Shown here: positions 8,918 through 15,593 of the stretch, piece by piece | Numbering within the stretch: the stretch's first letter is position 1 | How the letters are laid out: every line of letters starts with the position of its first letter | NCBI GenBank assembly: GCA_963847965.1 | Contig: CAWKCG010000001.1 | Span: 62,001-126,000 of the forward strand | DNA length: 64,000 nt | Source of the DNA: Palsa-504 sp963847965 | GTDB taxonomy: Bacteria; Actinomycetota; Actinomycetes; Streptosporangiales; Streptosporangiaceae | Direction: 5' to 3' | Made by a program: the position numbers and the translations under genes | Notes under the pieces: model-generated | Told to the model about the DNA's origin: nothing | The model's input: the letters and a program-made list of their open reading frames with translations, nothing else | The model's database searches: none

Positions 8918-8939
8918 CCTCGGCTGACGTCAGCCGAGG
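8918..8939. terminator. perfect 22-bp palindrome
   Basis: The arms CCTCGGCTGAC and GTCAGCCGAGG form a perfect 22-bp palindrome with no loop. It overlaps the TGA (8930-8932) of the decayed repeat domain on the minus strand. There is no U-run, so it would be a GC-rich actinomycete-style transcription stop or a protein-binding palindrome. Confidence 0.4.
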
Positions 8940-9046
8940 TCAGCCGCGGAGAGCAGGACCACGTTCCACACTCCGGGGATGACTGCGTCGACAACGGCGC
9001 CGCGCCGCTGCACGTGTAAAGCGGGTAGCCGTTGTAGGTGCTCAGC
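8930..9046 (-). pseudogene. decayed copy of a COG4315-type secreted repeat
   Basis: Directly behind the lipoprotein gene, in a different frame, the minus strand reads STYNGYPLYTCSGAAPLST, then after a frameshift PGVWNVVLLSAADLG and TGA. This matches the C-terminal repeat of the intact lipoprotein (TYDGLPLYYL ... MWRVIKLSSADITGG). It is the tail of a second repeat or of a lost neighbouring paralogue, joined at 9043-9046 where the intact gene stops. Confidence 0.55.
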
Positions 9047-9551
9047 CGCCGGTGATGTCGGCCGAGGAGAGCTTGATCACGCGCCACATACCGCCGTCCA
9101 TGCCGTTGCCCGTGGTCGCGAGCGGCTTCTCGGACTTCAGGTAGTACAGCGGCAATCCGTCGTAGGTGATCTGCTTGGCGCCGTTCGCCAGGGTGATCGT
9201 GCCGAGCGTGCCGGCGGGCAAGGTCTCACCCGAGTTGGTCATGGGTATGCCGGTCACGCCGGGCCAGATGGCCGCGCAGGAGTTCGTGCAGGTCGGCTGG
9301 CCGCCCTTCTTGTCGGCCCCGTAGGTGTAAACGACATCCCCGTCGGCCAGGGCGAGCACGTAACCCAGCTTGGAGTGCTGCACGATCAGCACGGTGTCGC
9401 CGGGCGTGATCCCGATTTCGCTAGTGGGCTTGGCGCCAGCTGTCGGGGTCGTACCCGAAGTGCCGGCCGATGACGACGATCCCCCGCAGCCAGCTAGCAG
9501 CAGTGCCAGCGATCCGAGCGCGGCAGCCGCTGCCCACCCGCTCTTGCGCAT
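9042..9551 (-). CDS. secreted lipoprotein with COG4315-type repeats
   Basis: A 169-residue protein with a lipoprotein signal: MRKSGWAAAAALGSLALLLA followed by the lipobox LAGC, so Cys22 should be lipidated. After a Ser/Gly/Thr linker come repeats of the 'secreted repeat of unknown function' family: LGYVLALADGDVVYTYGADK, then TCTNSCAAIWPGVTG (two Cys likely disulphide-bonded), then ANGAKQITYDGLPLYYL and MWRVIKLSSADITGG. Such proteins sit on the outer face of the membrane; their role is unknown. The start is ATG 9551 with GGAGA upstream. A decayed repeat unit follows its stop. Confidence 0.85.
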   Translation of the reverse strand: MRKSGWAAAAALGSLALLLAGCGGSSSSAGTSGTTPTAGAKPTSEIGITPGDTVLIVQHSKLGYVLALADGDVVYTYGADKKGGQPTCTNSCAAIWPGVTGIPMTNSGETLPAGTLGTITLANGAKQITYDGLPLYYLKSEKPLATTGNGMDGGMWRVIKLSSADITGG

Positions 9552-9803
9552 AACGTGTCTCCGTTCAAATGTTCCGTGGGGCTTAGACCCGTTCCCGATA
9601 CGCCGGAAAGCTACCAGACGGCCGAGCCGGCTGGCGGCGACTTAGCTCCTAACTAGTCATCCGGCCAAACATCCAGACGCCTCGCAGCAGGCAACGATGG
9701 CCGATGCCCGCCTACCGGCGTCGAAGACGCCCACCATACCGCACGCCCGGGGTCCGCCCCGGCTTCCCGAGGGACCAGGCGGCAGCGTGTCGCGAGACCG
9801 GCG
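9552..9803. other. intergenic, no gene seen
   Basis: This 252-bp gap lies between the lipoprotein start and the end of the MFS gene. Open frames are short and lack conserved motifs. It should contain the lipoprotein promoter, but no clear -35/-10 could be chosen. Confidence 0.4.
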
Positions 9804-11057
9804 CTACCCTCGGTGAACCCCGCTCCGAAGCGCGAGGCCGCCAGCGGAGTCCCGCCCGGGAGAGGCGCCGGGCGCACGGCGGGCGAACGGGCGGATCCGC
9901 CAGGCGACGGCCGCGGTGACGGCCAGCGCGGCGGCACAGCCGAGCTCGGTCAGCCCGAAGGCCGCCCGCGTGCCGAGGTGCTCGGCGGCGAGCCCGGCGG
10001 CCAGCGGGCCGAGCACCGCCGTCGCGGCCCAGATGCCGTTGAGCAGCCCGACCGCCGCGCCCAGCCCGGTGCCGCCCTGCTCGGCCGCCTCGGTAGCCAG
10101 CGGGTAGCTGACCGTCCACAGGACCGACCGGGCCGCGGTGGCGGCGCACAGCATCACGATGATGGCCGACGGCGCGGTGGAAAGGACGCCGAGCGACATG
10201 GCGGCGGTCACGGCGAGCAGGCCGGCGCAGATCACGGGCAGGTTCACCGCCCGCCGGCCGGCGGCGGCGGTCAGCGCGCTCCCGGCCGCGAACAAGATCC
10301 CGGCCGCGGCGAACACCAGGCCGATCCGCCCGGAGGAGGCCCCGGCGGCGTGCAGCCGGGCCGGCACGAGCAGGGCGCACACCCCGGTGGTCAGGCCGGC
10401 GGTCACGACCGCGGCGGCGGCGCCGACGACCCTGCGGTCCCTGGCGGCGGCCCGCAGGCTGCCCCCTGTCGCCGGCCGGACCGCGGCCGGAATGGGCCGC
10501 CCGCGGAACGCGGCGAGCCCGGCCGTGATCACGGCGAAGCCCGCGGCGCCGGCCAGCAGCGGGACGGCCAGCCCGAGGTGCTGGGTAAGCGCGCCCGAGG
10601 CAGCGGGTCCGGCGACGCCGCCGACGCCGGCGCTGGCGATGGACCCGCCGAGGGCCGACGGCCCTCCTCCGGCGTCGACGAGCCAGCACAGCCCCGCGGT
10701 CCACACCATCCCGTAGCCGGTCCCGAAGGCGAGGCGGGCGGCGAGCAGAGCGCCGAAGCCGCCGGCCAGGGCCTGCGCGAGCATCGCCAGCGCCATCAGC
10801 ACTCCCGCGGCCAGGGTGATCCGCCGGGCGCCGAGCCGGTCGGACAGCGTCCCGGCGGGCACGGATACCGCCAGGCAGGCGAGCCCGGTCGCGCCGAGCA
10901 CCATCCCCTGCTGGAATCCTGACAGGCCCAGCCGGTGGGCGTAGACGGGCATGACCGGGACGATAGCGAACTGGGCGGCCGCGCTAGCCAGGATGAGGCC
11001 GTAGATCAGCAGGCGGAACGGCCCCGCCCCAGCGGTGGTCCGGGTGGCCTGCGTCAT
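9804..11057 (-). CDS. MFS transporter, divergent from LysR regulator
   Basis: A 417-residue, 12-TM major facilitator. TM1-2 read LLIYGLILASAAAQFAIVPV, with the signature loop SDRLGARRITLAAG after TM2. The start at ATG 11057 (MTQATRTTAGAG) has a GAGGAGGG ribosome site; the open frame runs on to 12206 but that part is antisense to the LysR gene and is not real. The C-terminal tail after the last TM is Arg/Gly-rich. The gene shares an 81-bp divergent promoter region with the LysR gene, so LysR control is likely. The substrate is unknown; proximity to catIJ/pcaB suggests, weakly, an aromatic acid or related compound. Confidence 0.9.
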   Translation of the reverse strand: MTQATRTTAGAGPFRLLIYGLILASAAAQFAIVPVMPVYAHRLGLSGFQQGMVLGATGLACLAVSVPAGTLSDRLGARRITLAAGVLMALAMLAQALAGGFGALLAARLAFGTGYGMVWTAGLCWLVDAGGGPSALGGSIASAGVGGVAGPAASGALTQHLGLAVPLLAGAAGFAVITAGLAAFRGRPIPAAVRPATGGSLRAAARDRRVVGAAAAVVTAGLTTGVCALLVPARLHAAGASSGRIGLVFAAAGILFAAGSALTAAAGRRAVNLPVICAGLLAVTAAMSLGVLSTAPSAIIVMLCAATAARSVLWTVSYPLATEAAEQGGTGLGAAVGLLNGIWAATAVLGPLAAGLAAEHLGTRAAFGLTELGCAAALAVTAAVAWRIRPFARRAPGASPGRDSAGGLALRSGVHRG

Positions 11058-11118
11058 GGTGTCCCTCCTCGCTCGTGCCCGCGGGTCCGCTGGCACCGGC
11101 CAGCTTAGTATGAGAAAA

Positions 11119-11132
11119 ACTTCAGCTAAAGT
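11119..11132. promoter_or_regulatory. palindrome ACTTCAGCTAAAGT, candidate LysR operator
   Basis: The 81-bp gap between the divergent MFS and LysR genes holds a sharply AT-rich tract with the near-perfect palindrome ACTT-C-AGCT-A-AAGT, flanked by the direct repeat GAGAAAAA / GTGAAAAA. LysR-type regulators bind interrupted dyads in exactly this position and autoregulate. The assignment rests on position and symmetry only. Confidence 0.5.
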
Positions 11133-11138
11133 GAAAAA

Positions 11139-12068
11139 ATGTCGCAGTTGCGATCGATACAGCCGATCAAAAATGGACTCGGGCTGCGTGAGCTCCAAGC
11201 GGTTCTCGCGGTCGCCGAGCTCGGGTCGTTCCGGCGGGCGGCCGCCGCGCTCGGCTACACCCAGTCCGCGCTGTCGCACCAGGTGTCGGCGCTGGAAGCC
11301 GCGCTGGAGCAGCCGCTGTTCCACCGTCCGGGCGGGCGCGCCCCGGTGCGCCTGACCCCCGCGGGCGAGGCGGTCTGCCGCCGGGCCCGGCGGGCGCTCA
11401 GCGAGGTCGAAGCGGTGGCGGCCGACGCCGAGCAGGCGGCGCGCGGCGAGATCGTGCGGGTCCGGGTCGGCGTCACCCAGACCGCGGCCGCCGAGATCAT
11501 GCCCGCGGCCCTTCGCGCCTTCCGCGACGACCATCCCGGCGTCGAGGTCGTGCTCAGCGCGGCCGACGACCAGGACACGTCCCGGGGCGGCCTGCGCCGC
11601 GGCGACCTGGACCTTGCGTTCTCCTACGATCCGGAGACCGACGAGCACGTCGAGGCCATCGCGGTCCTTGACGACCCCTGGGTGATCCTCACCCGCCGCG
11701 ACAGCGTGATAGCGAGCCTGGACCGCCCCGGGTTCGGCGTGCTCGACCAGCTGGACCTGGTCGCCTGGACCCGCCGGTGGCCCGCCCAGGCCGAGCTCGA
11801 GGACACCTGGGCCCGGCGCGGCATCACGCCGAAGATCGTCTACCGCACCGACGACAACCTGGCGCTGCAGCGGCTGGTCGCGGCCGGGCTCGGGCACGCC
11901 TGCATCGGGCGCGTGGCTGCCAGCCGGGCCGTCGACCCGGTGCTGACCTGGCTGGAGCCGCACGAGCCCGCGACCCCGCGGACGATCTGCCTGTGCTACC
12001 CGCGGGACCGCCCGGTGAGCGCCACCGCCCGCTCGCTGATCTCGGCTATCCGCGCGCAGGTCAGCTGA
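11139..12068 (+). CDS. LysR-family transcriptional regulator
   Basis: A 309-residue LysR protein. The winged helix-turn-helix is at about residues 15-75 (LRELQAVLAVAELGSFRRAA, ALGYTQSALSHQVSALEAAL, RLTPAGEAV). The substrate-binding domain follows from residue 100 (VRVGVTQTAAAEIMPAALRA ... GLRRGDLDLAFSYDP), ending with PRTICLCYPRDRPVSATARS. The ATG at 11139 lacks a clear Shine-Dalgarno and lies just after the AT-rich operator tract. It is divergent from the MFS gene, its probable target. Its last 8 bases overlap the end of the CoA-transferase subunit B gene on the other strand (tail to tail). Confidence 0.9.
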   Translation: MSQLRSIQPIKNGLGLRELQAVLAVAELGSFRRAAAALGYTQSALSHQVSALEAALEQPLFHRPGGRAPVRLTPAGEAVCRRARRALSEVEAVAADAEQAARGEIVRVRVGVTQTAAAEIMPAALRAFRDDHPGVEVVLSAADDQDTSRGGLRRGDLDLAFSYDPETDEHVEAIAVLDDPWVILTRRDSVIASLDRPGFGVLDQLDLVAWTRRWPAQAELEDTWARRGITPKIVYRTDDNLALQRLVAAGLGHACIGRVAASRAVDPVLTWLEPHEPATPRTICLCYPRDRPVSATARSLISAIRAQVS

Positions 12069-12828
12069 CGGCTCCTGGTGGTGTCCCGTGCGTGAAGGAG
12101 CGCAACGCGTCAAGTTCGGCCGGGCTCGGGGCAGGGATGAGCTCCGGCTCGGCCGACGGGGCCAGGTCCCAGCCGGTCCGCTCCCGCGCGGCCGAGGCCG
12201 AGCCACCCGGGTAGAGCCCGGTCAGGGTGAACTCGAGCGTCACCGGATCGGGCTCCAGGATGCCGAGGTCGGTGATGATCTTCTTGGGCCCGGCCCCGGT
12301 CAGCCCGAGCCGCTCGCGGTCGCCCGGGCCGGATCCGTAGCCGACCGAGGTGACGAAATCCACCCGCTCGACGAAGGACCGGCTGCTGTGCCTGACCACG
12401 ACGATCACCTCACGGCACGAGGCGGCGATCTCGGGTGCGCCGCCCGCACCCGGCAGGCGGGCCTTCGGGCTCCCGTAGTCCGCGCCGATGACCGTCGTAT
12501 TGATGTTGCCGAACTTGTCGATCTGCGCGGCACCGAGGAACCCGACGTCGATCCGCCCCGGCTGCAGCCAGTAGTTGAAGATCTCAGGCACGCTGACCAC
12601 GGCGTCCGCCGTCTCGGCCAGGATGCTGTCGCCGATGGACAGCGGCAGGCGGTCGGGCTTGGCGCCGATCGTGCCGGACTCGTAGATCAGCACCAGGTGC
12701 GGCGCGTGCGTCGCCCGGGCCAGGTTCGCGGCGGTGCTGGGCAGCCCGATCCCGACGAAGCAGGTCATGCCGTCCCGCAGCGCCCGCGCGGCGGCCACGG
12801 TCATCATCTCGTCGGCTGTATACGTCAC
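12061..12828 (-). CDS. catJ: 3-oxoadipate/glutaconate-type CoA-transferase, subunit B
   Basis: A 255-residue class-I CoA-transferase B subunit. The catalytic glutamate is in LIYESGTIGAKPDRLPLSIG; SVPEIFNYWLQPGRIDVGFL and GAAQIDKFGNINTTVIG follow. This is the CatJ/GctB branch, which moves CoA from succinyl-CoA to 3-oxoadipate (CatIJ) or to a related dicarboxylate. The ATG overlaps the stop of subunit A by four bases, so the two are translationally coupled. With pcaB next door, a beta-ketoadipate role is the best guess. The symbol reflects family resemblance, not a tested substrate. Confidence 0.82.
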   Translation of the reverse strand: MTYTADEMMTVAAARALRDGMTCFVGIGLPSTAANLARATHAPHLVLIYESGTIGAKPDRLPLSIGDSILAETADAVVSVPEIFNYWLQPGRIDVGFLGAAQIDKFGNINTTVIGADYGSPKARLPGAGGAPEIAASCREVIVVVRHSSRSFVERVDFVTSVGYGSGPGDRERLGLTGAGPKKIITDLGILEPDPVTLEFTLTGLYPGGSASAARERTGWDLAPSAEPELIPAPSPAELDALRSFTHGTPPGAVS

Positions 12829-13778
12829 CGCGACGACCCCCCCTGCGGGGTCCCAGGGGGCATGGGGGGCACGCGCAGTCCCCCCGTGCGGGGGCCGAGG
12901 GGGTTTGGGGGGAAAGGTTTCCCCCCAAGATCGGGGGGTCCAGGGGGGTCGTCCCCCCGGATCAGCAGCAGCCAGCGGGTGAAGGCCGCCCGGTCGCGGC
13001 TGATGGCGTCCCAGGCCACGTAGTAGTCGTTGTCGCGAACCGAGTAGCCCAGCGCGTAGGACGGGTGCGCCCCGCCGGGCACCGGCGCCACGTAGGTCAC
13101 CGTCCAGGCGGGCAGGACGACGTTGCCCGGGCGAGGATCCAGGTCATCCACGATCTCCTCGACGGTGACCAGCGACCGCTGCGACGCGAGCACCGCCTCC
13201 TTCTGCACGCCGCAGATCCCCCAGAGCTGCACGTTCCCCGACCGGTCGGCGCGCTGGGCGTGGATGACCGCCACGTCGGGCCGGATCGCGGCGACGGCGG
13301 TCAGCGTCTCGCCGGTGAACGGGCAGGTGATCGGCCTGATGGTCGGCGGCGCGCCGGGCCCCGCGCGGAGCGTTCCCAGGCGGTAAAGATCGGTGCCGTG
13401 GTAGCCGCGCAACACGGCGAACGGCAGGCCCGAGGCGCCGGCCACGTAGCGGTTGGCCATCCCGGCGTGGCTGTGCTCCTCGATCTCCAGCGGCGCCGGC
13501 CAGCCGTGCTCCACCGCGTCCCTGAACCTGTGCAGTGACCCGACGCCGGGATTGCCGCCCCAGGAGAAGATCAGCTTGCGGGCACAGCCCGCGCCGATGA
13601 GCTGGTCGTAGATCAGGTCGGGAGTCATCCTGATCAGGGTCAGCTCCCGCCGCCGCTGCCTGATCACCTCGTGCCCGGCGGCGAACGGGATGAGGTGCGT
13701 GAACCCCTCCATGGCCACGGCGTCCCCGTCGTGAATCGCCCGCCTCACGGCTTCGGTGAGTGAGACGATCTCCGCCAC
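12825..13778 (-). CDS. catI: 3-oxoadipate/glutaconate-type CoA-transferase, subunit A
   Basis: A 317-residue A subunit: AMEGFTHLIPFAAGHEVIRQ, LTLIRMTPDLIYDQLIGAG, then FSWGGNPGVGSLHRFRDAVE and IEEHSHAGMANRYVAGASGL. These match the CatI-like branch of glutaconate CoA-transferase A subunits. The last 45 or so residues (from GDDPPGPPDLGGKPFPPN) are encoded by a G/C-tract repeat and are an added tail; the normal protein ends near residue 275. The start is GTG 13778 with GGGAG upstream. The 3' end overlaps subunit B by ATGA, so the two make one heteromeric enzyme. Confidence 0.83.
   Translation of the reverse strand: MAEIVSLTEAVRRAIHDGDAVAMEGFTHLIPFAAGHEVIRQRRRELTLIRMTPDLIYDQLIGAGCARKLIFSWGGNPGVGSLHRFRDAVEHGWPAPLEIEEHSHAGMANRYVAGASGLPFAVLRGYHGTDLYRLGTLRAGPGAPPTIRPITCPFTGETLTAVAAIRPDVAVIHAQRADRSGNVQLWGICGVQKEAVLASQRSLVTVEEIVDDLDPRPGNVVLPAWTVTYVAPVPGGAHPSYALGYSVRDNDYYVAWDAISRDRAAFTRWLLLIRGDDPPGPPDLGGKPFPPNPLGPRTGGLRVPPMPPGTPQGGSSR
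12836..12958. repeat. G/C-tract palindromic repeat inserted in the 3' end of catI
   Basis: About 120 bp of alternating runs of five to seven C or G, forming nested inverted repeats (CCCCCCTGCGGGG ... CATGGGGGG; GGGGGGTCGTCCCCCC). It encodes the Pro/Gly tail of subunit A and has no place in the enzyme fold. It looks like a REP-type element captured in frame; similar G-tract elements occur between genes in actinomycetes (recalled, not searched). Confidence 0.5.
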
Positions 13779-13871
13779 GTCGCTCCCGTCCTATCGGCCT
13801 ACGAGAACGATACGCCTTGACGATCGCCATGAGTACAGGCGTTCGCCTGCCGGACACGGGGATCGGGGCGG

Positions 13872-15470
13872 CTAAGAACGGGACCCGAGTGATTCGTGTG
13901 CCGCGAGGGCCGCGGTGACGAAGGCGTCCGAGGCGCCGAGGTAGCCGGCCGGGTCGAGCGCCGACTCGACCTGCTCGGCGGTGACGCCCGCCGAGGCGAG
14001 CCGGCTCTCGAGCTTGGGGACGGCGAGCAGCACGTCGCGCAGCGGCAGCCCGGCGCTCACCGCCCGCTGCGCCGCCTCGGCCACCAGGTCGTGCGCCGCT
14101 GCGCCGCCCAGCACCCCGGCCAGCAGCGAGGTGACGTGCTCGGCGAGCGGCAGGTCCTTGCTCGCGGCCAGGTTGGCCGCCATCCGCGGGGCGTCCACGA
14201 CCAAGCCGGGCAGCAGTTCGGCCGCCCAGGCGGCCGAACTGGCAGTCAGCCGCAGCAGCCCGGTGAGCGGCTGCCATTCGGCGTGCCACGCGCCCGCCGC
14301 GCGCTGGTGCTCCTGCTCGGCGCACGCGACCAGGGTGGCCAGCAGACCGGGCACCTGCCTGGTGCAGCCCAGGATCGCGACCGCTGCGACCGGGTTGTGT
14401 CCCCGCGGCATGGCGGACGAGCCGCCGCGCCGCAGGGGCGCCGCGGGCCCATGGCTGGCCGACCCGTTCGGCGCGCCTGGCCCGGCCGCGGTTGCCGTCC
14501 GAGAGGGCCGCCCCGGGCCGCCCTGGGCCGCCACCCCGCCTGGTCGCCCTGATCCGGCCTGGGTGGCCGTCCCGGCGGACCGCGCCGGGGCAGCGGGGGC
14601 AGCCGGGGCAGCCGGGGCCATCGGCGCGGCCGCGACGGCCGGGGCCGCCCGGACCCCGCTGCCCTCGCCGACCTCGCCGACCTCGGACTGGGCGAGCAGC
14701 GTGACGTCCCTGGCGATCTTGCCGAGCACCGCCGTGACCCGGGCCAGCGCGGTGGCCAGGTCGATGATCCGCAGCCGGTCCGTGGGCCAGGGCAGCACGG
14801 GCAGCGCCAGGCCGAGTTCCTCGGCGAGCAGCGCGGCGACCTGCGGGCCGTCGTCGCCGAGCGAGGCCAGGGTGCCCGCCGCGCCGCCGAACTGCACGGC
14901 CAGCCGGCGCTCCCGGACCGCGGCCAGCCCCTCGCGGGCCTCGTCCAGGCCGGTCAGCCAGCCCGCGGCGACCAGGCCGAAGGTCAGCGGGACGGCCTGC
15001 TGGAGCACCGTCCGGCCGATCATGATCGTGGACCGGTGCTCGCTGGCCAGCGCGGCCGCGGCGTCGGCGGCCCCGGCCAGGTCGGCGAGCACGACGCCGG
15101 TCACCCGCCGCGCCAGCAGCATGGCGGCGGTGTCGAGGATGTCCTGGCTGGTCGCGCCCTGGTGCACGGCGCCCGCCGCGGACTGCGGCACCAGCCGGGC
15201 CAGCGCGCGGGCCAGCCCGGGCACCGGGTTCCCGGTCAAGGCGGCCAGTTCGCCGAGCTCATCGACCCCGAAGCGGCCGGCCTGGGCCGCCGCGGTGACC
15301 GCCTGGCCGGAACCCGCGGGCGCCAGCCCGGCGCGCTCGAGCGCGCGGGCCAGCCCGGCCTCCGCGTCCAGCATGGCCTGCAGCCACGCCAGGTCGCCCG
15401 TCTCGGCGTCTCCCCTGGCGAAGACGCCGCCGAACAGACCCCTCCCGCCCGGCTCCAGTCGGTCAGCCAT
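13872..15470 (-). CDS. pcaB: 3-carboxy-cis,cis-muconate cycloisomerase-like protein with large insertion
   Basis: A fumarase/adenylosuccinate-lyase superfamily protein of the PcaB type, 532 residues against the usual 440-470. Recognisable parts are LVPQSAAGAVHQGATSQDIL, HRSTIMIGRTVLQQAVPLTF and LPWPTDRLRIIDLATALARV. The active-site loop is SEVGEVGEG ... GGSSAMPRGHNPVAAV. Two oddities: about 85 Ala/Pro/Gly/Arg residues are inserted inside this loop, and the family motif SSxMPxKxNP has lost its lysine (MPRGHNP). The enzyme would convert 3-carboxymuconate to 4-carboxymuconolactone in the ortho protocatechuate route, but catalytic competence is doubtful. ATG 15470. It is probably cotranscribed with the CoA-transferase genes after a 93-bp gap. 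Confidence 0.8.
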   Translation of the reverse strand: MADRLEPGGRGLFGGVFARGDAETGDLAWLQAMLDAEAGLARALERAGLAPAGSGQAVTAAAQAGRFGVDELGELAALTGNPVPGLARALARLVPQSAAGAVHQGATSQDILDTAAMLLARRVTGVVLADLAGAADAAAALASEHRSTIMIGRTVLQQAVPLTFGLVAAGWLTGLDEAREGLAAVRERRLAVQFGGAAGTLASLGDDGPQVAALLAEELGLALPVLPWPTDRLRIIDLATALARVTAVLGKIARDVTLLAQSEVGEVGEGSGVRAAPAVAAAPMAPAAPAAPAAPARSAGTATQAGSGRPGGVAAQGGPGRPSRTATAAGPGAPNGSASHGPAAPLRRGGSSAMPRGHNPVAAVAILGCTRQVPGLLATLVACAEQEHQRAAGAWHAEWQPLTGLLRLTASSAAWAAELLPGLVVDAPRMAANLAASKDLPLAEHVTSLLAGVLGGAAAHDLVAEAAQRAVSAGLPLRDVLLAVPKLESRLASAGVTAEQVESALDPAGYLGASDAFVTAALAAHESLGSRS

Positions 15471-15554
15471 CTGCCGAATCAGTCCTCTCCTTCGTCCGGG
15501 TCACCACCCTAGACCCGGCCTCCGCCCGGTCCGGGTGCATTGCGCGGATACCTG

Positions 15555-15570
15555 CACCACCGCCGTTCGG
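15555..15570. repeat. dispersed repeat copy, CACCACCGCCGTTCGG
   Basis: A copy of the dispersed motif, followed by the AT-rich GATGATGATTTATGG, directly upstream of gabT (24 bp before ATG 15594) and between the divergent pcaB and gabT genes. Confidence 0.45.
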
Positions 15571-15593
15571 GATGATGATTTATGGTCTTGAAC

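Noticed and set aside
8848..9087. A 79-residue minus-strand protein
   Set aside because: Its only recognisable part is the decayed lipoprotein repeat in the wrong frame for a continuous gene; treated as a pseudogene fragment.
9804..12206. An 800-residue minus-strand open frame
   Set aside because: Only the part below 11057 has MFS features and a good ribosome site; the upstream part is antisense to the LysR gene.
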